This document shows positions 1 to 10,400 of a stretch of 64,000 bases of DNA, piece by piece. Each line of letters opens with the position of its first letter. Position 1 is the stretch's first letter. The stretch is from NCBI RefSeq assembly GCF_015209725.1, contig NZ_CP063656.1:2835001-2899000 (forward strand), written 5' to 3'. The notes beneath the pieces were generated by a model. The model searched no databases, had not been told where the DNA came from, and was given only the letters and a program-made list of their open reading frames with translations. The translations under genes were made by a program, and so were the position numbers. Source of the DNA: Lysobacter ciconiae (GTDB lineage: Bacteria; Pseudomonadota; Gammaproteobacteria; Xanthomonadales; Xanthomonadaceae).

Positions 1-1397
1 TCCTGTTCCTCAGCGAGAGCGGTGCCAGGGCGACCCCGGCCGCGTTCCTGCCCGAGTGCTTCAACAACCACGGCAACTACGTGATCAGCCTGGGCGAGTT
101 CACCCGCTGGCTGGCCGGCCAGGCGGAAGAACTCGGGGTGGAGATCTTCCCCGGCTTCGCGGCTGACGAGGTGCTCTACAGCGACGCCGGCGCGGTGATC
201 GGCGTGGCCACCGGCGACATGGGCCTGGACAAGAACCGCGAGCCCGGCCCGCAGTTCCAGCGCGGCATGGAACTGCACGCCAAATACACCGTCTTCGCCG
301 AAGGCTCGCGCGGCCACCTGGGTCGCCGCTTGATCGAGCGCTTCCAGCTCGACCGGGACTGTGACCCGCAGAGCTTCGGCCTGGGCATCAAGGAGCTGTG
401 GGAGGTCGATCCGGCCAAGCACGAACCCGGCCTGGTGGTGCACACCGCCGGCTGGCCGCTGGATTCGGACACCTACGGCGGCTCGTTCGTCTACCACGCC
501 GATGACAACAAGGTCGTGGTCGGCTTCGTGGTCGGGCTGGACTACACCAACCCCTGGCTGAGCCCGTTCCAGGAGTTCCAGCGCTTCAAGACCCACCCCT
601 CCATCCGCAAGCACCTGGAAGGCGGCAAGCGCATCTCCTACGGCGCCCGCACCATCACCGCCGGCGGGCTGATGTCGTTGCCGAAAACCGTGTTCCCCGG
701 TGGCGTGCTGGTCGGCTGCGAAGCCGGCTACCTCAACGCGAGCCGGATCAAGGGCAGCCACGCCGCGATCAAGACCGGCATGCAGGCCGCCCAGGCCGCG
801 TTCGACGCGCTGGCCGCTGGCCGCTCGCACGACGAGCTGACCGCCTACCCGGCCGCATTCGAAGCCAGCTGGCTGCACGACGAGCTCAAGCAGTCCAAGA
901 ACTTCAAGCAGTGGTTCAAGAAGGGCCGCACGATCGCCACCCTGATGACCGGCATCGAGCAGTGGCTGCTGCCCAAGCTGGGCATCCGCAATCCGCCGTG
1001 GACGCTGCGCCACGCCAAGGCCGATCACGAGTGCCTGGATCCGGCCGACAAGCGCGAGAGGATCGACTACCCCAAGCCCGACGGCGTGCTGACCTTCGAC
1101 AGGCTCAGCTCGGTGTTCCTCAGCAGCACCCACCACGACGAGAGCCAGCCGGCGCATCTGACGCTGAAGGATCCGGCCGTGCCGGTGAGCATCAACCTGG
1201 CAGAATACGCCGGTCCGGAAGCGCGCTACTGCCCGGCGGGCGTGTATGAATTCGTCGGCGAGCCGGGCGCGGAGAAGCTGCAGATCAACTTCGCCAACTG
1301 CGTGCACTGCAAGACCTGCGACATCAAGGACCCGACCCAGAACATCGTCTGGGTCGCCCCGCTGGGCGGCGACGGTCCCAATTACGCCAAAATGTAA
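1..1397 (+). CDS. Electron transfer flavoprotein-ubiquinone oxidoreductase, 5' truncated by window edge
   Basis: This is the C-terminal part of ETF-QO, the membrane-associated flavo-iron-sulfur enzyme that passes electrons from ETF (fed by acyl-CoA and other dehydrogenases) to ubiquinone. The frame is open to base 1, and the segment [17 protein letters not shown] upstream of and around base 81 is typical of the family, so the gene starts outside the window. The C-terminus carries the 4Fe-4S ligand pattern CPAGVYEF ... [17 protein letters not shown] and ends with the family-typical GGDGPNY. It is followed 44 bp downstream by prpB on the same strand. A link to acyl-CoA oxidation is known for the family; a link to the catabolic island here is only inferred. 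Confidence 0.95.
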   Translation, partial: LFLSESGARATPAAFLPECFNNHGNYVISLGEFTRWLAGQAEELGVEIFPGFAADEVLYSDAGAVIGVATGDMGLDKNREPGPQFQRGMELHAKYTVFAEGSRGHLGRRLIERFQLDRDCDPQSFGLGIKELWEVDPAKHEPGLVVHTAGWPLDSDTYGGSFVYHADDNKVVVGFVVGLDYTNPWLSPFQEFQRFKTHPSIRKHLEGGKRISYGARTITAGGLMSLPKTVFPGGVLVGCEAGYLNASRIKGSHAAIKTGMQAAQAAFDALAAGRSHDELTAYPAAFEASWLHDELKQSKNFKQWFKKGRTIATLMTGIEQWLLPKLGIRNPPWTLRHAKADHECLDPADKRERIDYPKPDGVLTFDRLSSVFLSSTHHDESQPAHLTLKDPAVPVSINLAEYAGPEARYCPAGVYEFVGEPGAEKLQINFANCVHCKTCDIKDPTQNIVWVAPLGGDGPNYAKM

Positions 1398-1441
1398 GTG
1401 CGCGGCCACGCGCCGCCCCACCCACCGACATCGAGAGCCCC

Positions 1442-2329
1442 ATGACCGCAAGCACGAGCCCCGGCGCCCGTTTCCGCCAAGCCCTCAGCGAAGAGAAGCC
1501 GCTGCAGATCGTCGGCACCATCAACGCCAACCACGCGCTGCTGGCCAGGCGCGCGGGCTATCGCGCCATCTATCTGTCCGGCGGCGGTGTCGCAGCTGGC
1601 TCCTTGGGCCTGCCGGATCTGGGCATCAACACCCTGGATGACGTGCTGACCGACGTGCGCCGGATCACCGATGTCTGCGATCTGCCGCTGATGGTCGACA
1701 TCGATACCGGCTTCGGCCCCAGCGCGTTCAACATCGCGCGCACCGTGAAGTCGCTGATCAAGGCCGGCGGTGCGGCCTGCCATATCGAGGACCAGGTGGG
1801 TGCCAAGCGCTGCGGCCACCGCCCGGGCAAGGAGATTGTCTCCAAGGGCGAGATGGTCGACCGCATCAAGGCGGCGGTCGATGCCAAAACCGACCCGGAC
1901 TTTTTCCTGATCGCGCGCACCGACGCGATCGCCTCGCACGGCGTGGATGACGCCATCGAGCGCGCGATCGCGTTCGTGGAGGCCGGCGCGGACGGCATCT
2001 TCGCCGAGGCCGCCTACGACCTGCCGACCTACCAGCGCTTCGTGGATGCGGTGAAGGCGCCGGTGCTTGCCAACATCACCGAGTTCGGCCAGACCCCGCT
2101 GTTCACCCGCGACGAACTCGCCTCAGTGGGCGTGGCAATGCAACTGTTCCCGCTGTCCGCGTTCCGGGCGATGAACAAGGCCGCCGAGGCCGTCTACACC
2201 GCCATCCGCAGCGACGGCCACCAGAAGAACGTGGTCGACAGCATGCAGACCCGCGAGGAGCTGTACGACCGGATTGGCTACCACGAGTTCGAGCAGAGCC
2301 TGGACAAGGTCTTCAGCGGCGCCAAGTAG
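1442..2329 (+). CDS. prpB: Methylisocitrate lyase
   Basis: A 295-residue enzyme of the isocitrate lyase/PEP mutase superfamily that cleaves 2-methylisocitrate to pyruvate and succinate in the methylcitrate cycle of propionyl-CoA breakdown. The family signature KRCGH (near residue 122) is present, as are the metal-binding DIDTGFG stretch and IEDQ. Length matches PrpB. No prpC or prpD lies next to it here, although two distant MmgE/PrpD genes sit at 26.6-29.3 kb. It might alternatively be a related 2,3-dimethylmalate or oxaloacetate lyase, but overall similarity favours PrpB. Confidence 0.88.
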   Translation: MTASTSPGARFRQALSEEKPLQIVGTINANHALLARRAGYRAIYLSGGGVAAGSLGLPDLGINTLDDVLTDVRRITDVCDLPLMVDIDTGFGPSAFNIARTVKSLIKAGGAACHIEDQVGAKRCGHRPGKEIVSKGEMVDRIKAAVDAKTDPDFFLIARTDAIASHGVDDAIERAIAFVEAGADGIFAEAAYDLPTYQRFVDAVKAPVLANITEFGQTPLFTRDELASVGVAMQLFPLSAFRAMNKAAEAVYTAIRSDGHQKNVVDSMQTREELYDRIGYHEFEQSLDKVFSGAK

Positions 2330-2402
2330 GCGCGCACGGGGCGGCCGGTCAAGCGTTGCATAGCGGAAGCGCAATGGAGCGCCCGGGACCCGGATCAAGG
2401 GA

Positions 2403-4616
2403 TCAGTCCGTGGCTTCCCCCGCGCCGCGCGCCTGCGACTGGACCGCCTCCGCCCGGGCGGCTAGGTATGCCTCGTAGCGCTCCAGCACGTCGTCGATGA
2501 CCTGCGGGCGGGTCAGGCCCATCAGGTCATAGCCGCCCGAGCCCGATCCGGTGACCACTTCCAGGCGGTAATAGACGTCCGTCTGGCGCGCCATCTTGCC
2601 GCTGAAGGTCGGTACCGGCGCCTCGACCACGGCGACCTGGTACTGGAACGGCCGCTGCGCCTCCGGCGACACCCGCAGCACTGGCTCGGCAATGCCCAAG
2701 GCGTTGGTCACCGATTCGCTCTGCACCTGGTAACCCTCGTTGCGGAACTCGGCGGCGACCTCTTCCAGCGCCGGCCGCACGGTCCGCTCCAGGAACTGGC
2801 TGGCCTCGCGCAAAGACGGGAACGTGAGCAGGTGGCCCAGCCGCTGTTTCCAGGAGCGCTCCGGCACCGGCCCGCCGCTGGGCGCGATGGACGGCTTGCG
2901 CAGCACCGTGCCCTCGCGCTCGGCGCGTTCCATCCCCAGCGCCTTGTAGAACGAGGCCATCACCAGGTAGGCGATGATCGTCACCGGCAGGGCGAAGATC
3001 AGGGTGGCGTACTCCATGGTCATCACGCCACCGGCGAGCAACATTGCGATGGTCAGCACGGCGGTCAGCAGCGCCCAGAAAATGCGCAGCCACTTGGGAC
3101 CGTCCTGCGCGGGATCCGGGATCGAGGCGGAAAAGTTCGACATCACCATCGCCCCGGAATTGGCACTGGTGAGGTAGAACAGCAGTCCGGAAAAGGTCGC
3201 CAGGATGATCAGAAAGATCGCACCCGGGAACAGCTCCATCAGCGCGTACCAGCCGCGCTCGGGGCTAGCCACCGCCAGCTCGGCGAATGCGTTGTTTCCC
3301 TGCAGCACCTCGTACAGCGCCGAGTTGCCGAACAGCGACACGATGATGAAGTCGCACAGCACCGGCACGGTGATCGCGGCAATGACGAATTCGCGCAGCG
3401 TGCGTCCACGCGAGATCCGCGCCAGGAACACGCCGACAAACGGCCCCCAGGCCAGCCAGAACGCCCAGAAAAACAGCGTCCACGATCCCATCCACTCGCT
3501 GCTGCCGGGCTCGTAGGCGAAGGTCTGGAACATCCGCGCCGGCAGCGTGACCAGGAACCGGCCCACGTTTTCGACCAGCGCATTCATCAGGAATGCGGTC
3601 TGGCCGGCGACGAGGATGAACACCATCATCGCCAGCGCGCTCCACAGGTTCAGCTCGGAGATCCAGCGCACGCCCCGGTCCACCCCGGAGGTGGTGGCCG
3701 CGATGGTGACCGCGACCGCGCCGATCACCAGCGCGATCTGCAGCGTCAGGCCGGCCTCCAGACCAAAAATGCGCGCGAAGCCGACGCTCAGCAGGACCAC
3801 GCCGATGCCCATCGACGTGGCGACGCCGAACACCGTGCCCACCAGCGCGATGATGCTGATGCCATGGCCGAGCGGGCCGCTGACGCGTTTGCCCAGCAGC
3901 GGATACAGCGCGGCGCGGATGGAGAGCGGCATGTCCCAGCGGTAGGCGAAATAGCCCATCGCCATGCCCAGCAGCGCGTACACCGCCCAGCCGGCGATGC
4001 CGTAGTGGAACATCGTCCACACCACCGCATCCTGCAACGCGGCCGAGGAGACGCCGTCGCCCGCGGGCGGGGTCAGGTATTGCACGACCGGGCCGGTCAC
4101 GGAAAAGAACAGCAGGTCGATGCCCACGCCGGCGGCGAACAGCATTGCCACCCAGGTCGTCAGCTTGTACTGCGGCCGGGACTCGTCGGGGCCGAGGCGG
4201 ATATCGCCTTCCCTGGACACGGCCACCCAGACCACGAAGCCGATCACCAGTGCCATCGTCAGCACGTAGTACCAGCCAAGGTTGGAGGCGATCCAGTGGA
4301 CGACCAGGCGCATGGTGGTGCGCGCGCCATCGGGCATGAAGATCGCCCACATCGAGAAGGCGAGGATCACCGCCGAGGCAATGACCAGCACGCTCCAGTT
4401 GATGTGGGCCTTGCCGTCGCCGACCAGTTCCTGGCGACCCTTGCCAAGGTCGCCGCGCGATACCGGTGCCTCGTCATCCGCACGCCTGGGGGGGCGCTGG
4501 GTGCCGCCGAAACGGCTGCGCTCAATCGGCGCCGGAGGTCTGGAGCCGGACTCGCCCGGTGTTGCGCCATGCGCAGCAGGCTGCGAACGCTTCGCGTCAA
4601 TCGGCTCGTTCGTCAT
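2403..4616 (-). CDS. BCCT-family betaine/choline/carnitine transporter
   Basis: A 737-residue inner-membrane symporter for a quaternary ammonium osmolyte. I chose the ATG at 4616 (protein begins MTNEPIDAKR); the open frame extends further upstream but with low-complexity sequence unlike a transporter N-terminus. About 90 hydrophilic residues precede 12 hydrophobic segments. BCCT signatures visible include GWAVYALLGMAMGYFAYRW and the tryptophan-rich WTLFFWAFWLAWGPFVGVF. A soluble tail of about 190 residues follows the last helix, as in BetT-type choline transporters, where the C-terminal domain senses osmotic strength. Substrate cannot be decided from sequence alone. Confidence 0.93.
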   Translation of the reverse strand: MTNEPIDAKRSQPAAHGATPGESGSRPPAPIERSRFGGTQRPPRRADDEAPVSRGDLGKGRQELVGDGKAHINWSVLVIASAVILAFSMWAIFMPDGARTTMRLVVHWIASNLGWYYVLTMALVIGFVVWVAVSREGDIRLGPDESRPQYKLTTWVAMLFAAGVGIDLLFFSVTGPVVQYLTPPAGDGVSSAALQDAVVWTMFHYGIAGWAVYALLGMAMGYFAYRWDMPLSIRAALYPLLGKRVSGPLGHGISIIALVGTVFGVATSMGIGVVLLSVGFARIFGLEAGLTLQIALVIGAVAVTIAATTSGVDRGVRWISELNLWSALAMMVFILVAGQTAFLMNALVENVGRFLVTLPARMFQTFAYEPGSSEWMGSWTLFFWAFWLAWGPFVGVFLARISRGRTLREFVIAAITVPVLCDFIIVSLFGNSALYEVLQGNNAFAELAVASPERGWYALMELFPGAIFLIILATFSGLLFYLTSANSGAMVMSNFSASIPDPAQDGPKWLRIFWALLTAVLTIAMLLAGGVMTMEYATLIFALPVTIIAYLVMASFYKALGMERAEREGTVLRKPSIAPSGGPVPERSWKQRLGHLLTFPSLREASQFLERTVRPALEEVAAEFRNEGYQVQSESVTNALGIAEPVLRVSPEAQRPFQYQVAVVEAPVPTFSGKMARQTDVYYRLEVVTGSGSGGYDLMGLTRPQVIDDVLERYEAYLAARAEAVQSQARGAGEATD

Positions 4617-4695
4617 CGGCTGCCACGTCCACTTGTTGGATCCGCGTGATCCTAGATATCGCGACGGCTCGGTTGCGTGAATCCGGCCCGCCTGC

Positions 4696-5079
4696 TCATC
4701 GCGGCAGCATCGCCGCGAGCTTGACGCCGACCCAGACCGCGCCGATGCCGAGCACCACACTGCAGCCCACATACAATGCCGCCGAAGCCAATTCGCCTCG
4801 ACGCAGCAGGTGCGAAGCCTCCAGACCGAACGCCGAGAACGTGGTGAACCCGCCCAGCAAGCCGGTGAACAGGAACAGCCGGGCTTCGGTTCCGAAGACC
4901 TGGTAGCGCTCGCCGACCCCCGCCAGCACGCCCACCGCCAGACACCCCAGGATATTCACCGCCAGCGTACCCAGCGGGAAGCGGCCCTGTCCGCCCATGG
5001 GCAGGATCAGCAGGCCGATCGAATAACGCGCGATCGCGCCGAGGAATCCACCGCATCCGACAAGGAGCAGGCTATGCAT
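4696..5079 (-). CDS. crcB: Fluoride-specific channel/exporter CrcB (Fluc)
   Basis: A 127-residue, four-helix inner-membrane protein that removes fluoride as a dual-topology dimer. Family motifs are in order: GGFLGAIARY near the N-terminus, GTLAVNILGCLAVG in helix 2, and GLLGGFTTFSAFGLE in helix 3 (the conserved TTFS region lining the pore). It lies upstream of and in the same direction as the BCCT gene with an 80-bp gap. I looked for a fluoride riboswitch upstream and did not see its conserved elements. Confidence 0.95.
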   Translation of the reverse strand: MHSLLLVGCGGFLGAIARYSIGLLILPMGGQGRFPLGTLAVNILGCLAVGVLAGVGERYQVFGTEARLFLFTGLLGGFTTFSAFGLEASHLLRRGELASAALYVGCSVVLGIGAVWVGVKLAAMLPR

Positions 5080-5135
5080 GGTCGCCAGCCCTTCTGCCCA
5101 GGCAGGTCACCGGTGCGCGCGCCGGGGCGTCGCGC

Positions 5136-5309
5136 TCAACCGCGCGAGCGCCGCTGCACGATCATGCCCACGCCGATGACGATCAGCACCGCCGGCCACC
5201 ATTCCGTGACGAGCGGCCGGATGTTGGGCAGCCAACCCTGCTTCTGGAGCAGGAAATAGGTGCCCACCGCAATCAGTACATAGGCGCCGGTCAGTGAGTT
5301 GGAGCGCAT
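5136..5309 (-). CDS. Small membrane protein, LiaI/LiaF-like (DUF5668-type) helix pair
   Basis: A 57-residue ORF with ATG at 5309 and TGA at 5136-5138. It has two hydrophobic helices, GAYVLIAVGTYFLLQ and WWPAVLIVIGVGMIV, joined by a short loop and ending in basic residues (QRRSRG). The pattern with a WWP turn resembles the LiaI-LiaF-like transmembrane region found in small envelope-stress proteins. It sits between crcB and a larger membrane protein, all on the minus strand. Function is unknown; assignment to this family is by eye. Confidence 0.7.
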   Translation of the reverse strand: MRSNSLTGAYVLIAVGTYFLLQKQGWLPNIRPLVTEWWPAVLIVIGVGMIVQRRSRG

Positions 5310-5350
5310 GGGATCGTCCTGTTGAAGCCTGCGGCTGGATTAATGGTCGC

Positions 5351-5758
5351 CTAGGGTACCCCGACTGCGGACGCCTCCTGCATCCTTGCCAGCAGCTTCC
5401 CGGAGACCAGCAGGTTCTTCGCCGGCACGATCAACCCGGACTCGAACGGAGTGAGGAGCACCGTCATCAGGATCATCGGCATCAGGCCGATGGTGCGCGC
5501 CAGCGGGTCGATGGCGCGGCAGGTCCGGTGGACACGTGCCGCGTAGACAATCACCGGGGGCACGGTGATCAGCGCCAGCCAGATCGAGGTGGTGGCCACG
5601 GTCCGGGAGGCGTGGAAGACCGCCGTGAGGACCATCGCGCCGAACCAGAGCACGTGGACGATGTAGCTCACCATCAGCCGCCGCCGTTGCCTGTGCAGCG
5701 TCGACGCGAGCGGGTGTCGCCATTCGTCGGTGAGCGATGTCGCCGCCGCTGCCTCCAT
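5351..5758 (-). CDS. Hypothetical inner-membrane protein, probably sigma-54 controlled
   Basis: A 135-residue protein, starting at the ATG at 5758 (MEAAAATSLTDEW). The open frame runs further upstream but that part is antisense to the neighbouring kinase fragment and lacks membrane character. Hydrophobic segments include VSYIVHVLWFGAMVLTAVF, TSIWLALITVPPVIVYAA and TIGLMPMILMTVLLTPF, suggesting three or four helices. I do not recognise the family. A sigma-54-like promoter (5799-5816) lies 41 bp upstream, and the next gene upstream encodes part of a two-component set with a sigma-54 activator, which suggests it may be a target of that regulator. Confidence 0.65.
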   Translation of the reverse strand: MEAAAATSLTDEWRHPLASTLHRQRRRLMVSYIVHVLWFGAMVLTAVFHASRTVATTSIWLALITVPPVIVYAARVHRTCRAIDPLARTIGLMPMILMTVLLTPFESGLIVPAKNLLVSGKLLARMQEASAVGVP

Positions 5759-5798
5759 TCTGCCCACCTGCCAGAGAGGATCGCGTCCGTGTGGACCG

Positions 5799-5816
5799 TT
5801 GCACGGAGTGTGCCGC
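5799..5816 (-). promoter_or_regulatory. Putative sigma-54 (RpoN) promoter
   Basis: Read on the minus strand the site is GCGGCACACTCCGTGCAA. It has the invariant GG (5814-5813) and GC (5802-5801) exactly 10 nt apart, a -24 box GGCAC and a -12 box GTGC (consensus TTGC). It is correctly oriented 41 bp upstream of the ATG at 5758. Confidence 0.5.
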
Positions 5817-5829
5817 AAGCCAGCGGACT

Positions 5830-6036
5830 TCAGCGCGACCGGCGCACGTTCCGCGGCTGGCTCACCAGTTGCTGGCAGGCGCTGCAGGCCTGCTCCAGGT
5901 CGTCGAGGAACTCGATCGCGCGGTCGAGTTCGCCCTGTGCGAGCAGGCCACGTACCACGGCGGCCGACAGCACGACCGTGTTGAGCGCGTTGCGCAGATC
6001 GTGCAGCCAGTCGCGGTCGTATTCGGGCGCGCTCAT
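5830..6036 (-). CDS. 68-residue H-box mini-protein (truncated histidine kinase-like)
   Basis: The ORF starts at ATG 6036, overlapping the stop of the sigma-54 regulator by ATGA, so the two are probably translationally coupled. Residues 10-35 read WLHDLRNALNTVVLSAAVV, close to the HisKA H-box (HDLRNPL) where the phospho-accepting His sits. There is no ATPase domain, no sensor and no second long dimerisation helix beyond about residue 60. It could be a phosphotransfer or dimerisation partner for the upstream response regulator or for the large hybrid kinase further upstream. The H-box likeness is seen in the sequence; the role is inference. Confidence 0.7.
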   Translation of the reverse strand: MSAPEYDRDWLHDLRNALNTVVLSAAVVRGLLAQGELDRAIEFLDDLEQACSACQQLVSQPRNVRRSR

Positions 6037-7376
6037 GCCGGCGCGTCGGAGGTCCTGCCGTCCTCGGCCTCGAGGCGGGCAAGGTGGTTGTGCACGGTGC
6101 GCACGCTGATGCCCAGTGCGCGCGCGGCGGCCGTCTTGTCCTGGTCGAAATGGTCCAGCGTCTTCAGCAGGGCGCGGCGCTCGAGCTCGGCCAGGGTGGT
6201 GCCGACGGTGAACACGATGGTGGAGTCGGTCTCGGTCAGCACCGGCCGTGGCGGCGCCGGCCGCACGGTCAGTGCATCGCCGGGCTCCAGCAGGTAGGCG
6301 CGCTGGACGGCGCTGCGCAGCTCGCGCACGTTGCCCGGCCAGGCGTGGCGCAGCAGCAGGCCTTCGGTCCGCGGCTTGAGGTAGCGGCTGCGGTGGTAAC
6401 GCGTATTGAGCCGATCGATGAACATGCGCGCCAGCAGGATCACGTCGTCGCCGCGCTCGCGCAGCGGCGGCAGGGTGATGGGCACATCGGCCAAGCGGTA
6501 GTACAGGTCCTCGCGCAGGCGTCCGGCCTCCACGGCAGCCAGCGGGTCGCGGTTGGTCGCCGCCACGACCCGGACCGGCACGGGGATCGCATCGGATCCG
6601 CCGACGCGGGTGACGGTCCCGGTTTCCAGCACGCGCAGCAGGTAGACCTGCAACTGCGCCGGCATCTCGCCGATCTCGTCCAGCAGCAGGGTGCCGTGCG
6701 CGGCCTGCTCGAACACACCGATGTGGCGACCGTGGGCGCCGGTGAAACTGCCGCGCTCGTGGCCGAACAGCTGGCTGGCCAGCAGCTCGTGGGGCACGGC
6801 CCCGCAGTTGATGGCGACAAACGGGCCACTGCGTCCGCTGAGCTCGTGCAGCGCGCGGGCGGCGACTTCCTTGCCGGTGCCGCTCTCGCCGTCGATGAGC
6901 ACGGTCGCCTCCGAAGCCGCCACCTGGACCAGGGTGTCGGCGACCTGCTGCGTGGCCGGCGAGCGGCCCACGAAACCGTCCAGCCCGGGCGGCCGGCTGG
7001 GCACGGACTTCTTCCAGCGACCCGGCGATGACTGCTCCAGCAGCCTGGCCATCTGCGCCGGACACAGCGGTTTGAGGATGTAATCCATGACCGGCGCGGA
7101 GACCGCGCGCATCGCCGATTCGATGCTCGGGCTGCCGGTCACCACCACCACCTGCCCGTGCTCGGCCAGGTCGATGTCGGCCAGCAGGTCCATCCCGCGC
7201 CCGTCCGGCAGCTCCAGGTCGAGCAACAACAGGTCGGCGCGGATGTCGGGGATCTTTTCCCGCGCCTCGGCCAGGGTATGCGCGGCATGGACCTGGTAGC
7301 CGTGCTGGCGCGCCATTTCGCTGGCGGCGCGGACGAAGCTGCGGTCATCGTCGAGAATGAACAGGGTGGGTTCCAA
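6033..7376 (-). CDS. NtrC-family sigma-54-dependent response regulator
   Basis: A 447-residue bacterial enhancer-binding protein. Receiver domain at residues 1-120 with phospho-acceptor Asp in LLLLDLELPD (about residue 53) and a DDD acidic pocket. AAA+ domain at about 140-370 with Walker A GESGTGKE, the sigma-54 contact loop GSFTGA (usual form GAFTGA), and Walker B LLLDEIGEMP. A Fis-type helix-turn-helix at about 405-445 (DKTAAARALGISVRTVHNHL) binds DNA. No full-length cognate kinase is adjacent; candidates are the H-box mini-protein or the large hybrid kinase. Sigma-54-type sites at 5799 and 11938 are plausible targets. Confidence 0.95.
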   Translation of the reverse strand: MEPTLFILDDDRSFVRAASEMARQHGYQVHAAHTLAEAREKIPDIRADLLLLDLELPDGRGMDLLADIDLAEHGQVVVVTGSPSIESAMRAVSAPVMDYILKPLCPAQMARLLEQSSPGRWKKSVPSRPPGLDGFVGRSPATQQVADTLVQVAASEATVLIDGESGTGKEVAARALHELSGRSGPFVAINCGAVPHELLASQLFGHERGSFTGAHGRHIGVFEQAAHGTLLLDEIGEMPAQLQVYLLRVLETGTVTRVGGSDAIPVPVRVVAATNRDPLAAVEAGRLREDLYYRLADVPITLPPLRERGDDVILLARMFIDRLNTRYHRSRYLKPRTEGLLLRHAWPGNVRELRSAVQRAYLLEPGDALTVRPAPPRPVLTETDSTIVFTVGTTLAELERRALLKTLDHFDQDKTAAARALGISVRTVHNHLARLEAEDGRTSDAPA

Positions 7377-7459
7377 GGCGGCCCTCCCGCGGGTTGGATT
7401 CCGAGCGTAGGCTCGGCGCAGTTAACGCGCTGTTGAACGCCTGCCGCATTGGGCTCGGG

Positions 7460-10400
7460 TCAGCGGCTGGAGCCTGAACGGTTCACCTTCACCACTGCAT
7501 CCATTTCGCGCAGCAAGTCATCCACGTGGATGGGCTTGCCGATGTGACCGGCAAACCCGGCCTCCCCGGACTGGCGCGCGTCGTTCTCGCCGCCAAAGCC
7601 GGTGACGGCGATGACCGGAACGTCCGCGGTCGATGGCCGTTCGCGCAGCTTGGCCAGCAGCTGGTAGCCGTCCATGTCCGGCATGCCCAGGTCGGTGAGC
7701 ACCACATCCGGGGGCCGGCGCGCCGCCAATTGCAGGGCTTGCTCGCCGCTGCTGGCGGCCAGCACGTCCACCCCTTCCAGACGCAGCAACGCGGCCAGTG
7801 CATCCACCGTCTGCGGGTCATCGTCGACGATGAGCACGCACAGGCCGGTGCCTGCCGGGTGGTCGTGGGTGCTTGCGGCGGGCTCCGTCAGCGACGGCGC
7901 CTGCAGCGGCAGCCAGACGCTGAAGCATGCCCCTTTGTCGGGGCCCTCGGAGCGCGCCTGCACGCGTCCGCCGTGGAGCTCGGCCAGCTGCCGCACCACC
8001 GACAGGCCGATACCCAGTCCGCGCTGGTGGCTGGCGGCGCGCGCGCCGCCCTGACCGAACATCTCGAAGATGCGTGGCAGCGCGTCGGCGCTGATGCCGC
8101 GCCCGTTGTCGATGACGTCCAGGCGGCCGAAGTCCGCCTCGGCGCGCGTGCGTACCCGCACCCGCCCGCCGGCGCTGCTGAACTTGACCGCATTGCCCAG
8201 CAGGTTCCACAGGATCTGGTTGAGCCGGGCGGCATCGGCGATCACCATCACCGGATCCTCAGGGCACTCGGCCAGCAGGCGGATGTCGGCGGCCGCGGCC
8301 TCGGCCGACATCGCCTCCACCGCCGCCTGCGCCGCCCCCGCCAGATCCACCGGCGCCAGGTCCAGGCTGAGCTTGCCGGTACGGATGCGCGACAGGTCCA
8401 GCAGGTCGTCGACGATGCGGCCCTGGGCGTGGGCGGCGCGGCACACGGCATCCAGCGCGCGCGCCGCGACCGGCTCGTTGCGCAGCTGCGGCGCCATGGT
8501 GCGACCGATCAGCTCGGCATTGACGCTGATCAGGTTCAACGGGTGCTTGAGTTCATGCGAGACCACGGCGAGAAACTCTTCCTTCACCGCCAGGCTGGCC
8601 TTGGCCGCAGCGTGCGCGGCGCGCGAGCGCGTCAGCTTCTCCTCGCTGAGCTCGCGCAGCTCGTGCTGCAGGGTCGCATCGCGGGCGATCTTGACGTAGC
8701 CGCGCAGGCCGTTCACGTCCACCGGGGTCATCACGCCGCTGCAGAAAATGCGGCTGCCGTCCTTGCGCAGGTGCCAGCGCTCGTCACTGGCGCGGCCGTA
8801 CAGGCGGGCGTTCTCCATCTCCTCCTCGGGCTTGCCGGCGGCGACATCCTCGGGCACGAACAACGCGTGGATGCGCTTGCCCTTCATCTCGCCATCGTCG
8901 TAGCCGAACACCGCCTTGGCGCCGCTGTTCCAGCCGATGATGTAGCCGTCCACGTCGGTGGCGACCACGGCGAAGTCCGCCGACTGCAGGAACGCCAGGC
9001 GCATGTCCTCCTCGCCGCGGGCGATCTCCTCCTGCGCCCGGCGCAGCGGGGTGATATCCACCAGGGTCAGCACCACGCCTTCGATGTGGCGGCTGCCGGT
9101 CTGGTAGGGAAGGATGCGGCAGATCAACCAGCGTCCGTCGTCGGTGCGCACTTCCTGCTCGATGGTCTGCAGGGTCTCCATGACCGCCATCATGTCCGCG
9201 CGCAGGCCCGGATAGTGCAGCCGGTTGCGGATGTCGAACAGGTCGCGGCCCAGGTCCGAGGCGATCAGGCTGAACAGCGACTCGGCCGCCGGCGTGTAGC
9301 GGCGCACGCGCAGCTGGCGGTCGATGAACAGCGTGGCAATCTCGGTGGCGGCGAGGAAGTTCTTCAGGTCGTCGTTGACCCGCTCGGTTTCCTCGACCTT
9401 GGCCTTCAGCTCGGCATTGACCGTGAGCAGTTCCTCGTTGACCGACTGCAGCTCCTCGCTGCTGGTCTCCAGCTCCTCGGTGGTCGAGCACAACTCCTCG
9501 TTGATGGCCTGCAGCTCCTCGTTGGAGGCGCGCAACTCCTCGGCCGACAGGTTGGACTCCTCCACCGTGGCCTGCAGCTGCTGGCGGGTGTCCTGCAGGG
9601 CCTGCTCAAGCTGCCGGGCGACCGCATCGGTGGACAGCGCGGCGGCCTTGGCCGAGCTCTCCGCCGCGTCGGCGTCCGTCCGGGCGAAGAGCACCAGCAT
9701 GAATTCCGCGGTCGCCGTCGGCGCGGCCTCGGCGGCGCCGTCCAGGACCACGCCGGCGCCCGCGTCCACCCGGAAGGGCTGGACGGTCAGCGTCACCAGC
9801 GTGGTGTGCCCGTCCGCCTGGCGGCGGACCGGCCGCGCGGTCACCCGCTCGCGGGTCTGCGCAGCCTGGAACATCGCCATCCGCAGCTCCATGCGCAGGT
9901 CCGGCTCGACCAGCGCGGCGAGGTTGTGCGAGGGCACCCCGGCGGCGTGGCGCAGGTAGCGCGCCACGCCCTGGGTCATGTGCACGATGGCCCCCGTCGA
10001 GTCGATGATCGCGCTGGGCGGGGCGTACGCCTCCAGCACCTGCTGGTGCAATCCGGCAAAGCGCTGCGGCACATCGGCCGGGGCGCGCACCGGCGCGGCC
10101 GGCAGCGCCGGAATCCGCAGCGGCACCGAGGGGATGCGGCGCGGCAGGCTTCCGCCCGGGCGGGCGCGGTAGATGCGGTGCTTGTTGTCGACCGGCTCGA
10201 ACAGCCCGCCGGCCGCCTCGGGCGTTTCCGCGGAACCCAGGAAGAGCATGCCGCCCGGCCGCAGCGAGAAATGGAACATCTCCAGCAGCTTTTCCTGGAT
10301 CTCGCGGCTCAGGTAGATCAGCACGTTGCGGCAGCTGATCAAGTCCAGCCGCGAGAACGGCGGGTCGCGCAGCATGTTGTGGGCGGTGAAGAGCACGCGC

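Noticed and set aside
2832..4649. Long plus-strand ORF antisense to the BCCT transporter
   Set aside because: Composition is His/Gln/Arg-rich without domains, typical of a reverse frame of a membrane-protein gene.
5080..5135. Possible fluoride riboswitch upstream of crcB
   Set aside because: The conserved riboswitch elements are not visible on the minus strand.
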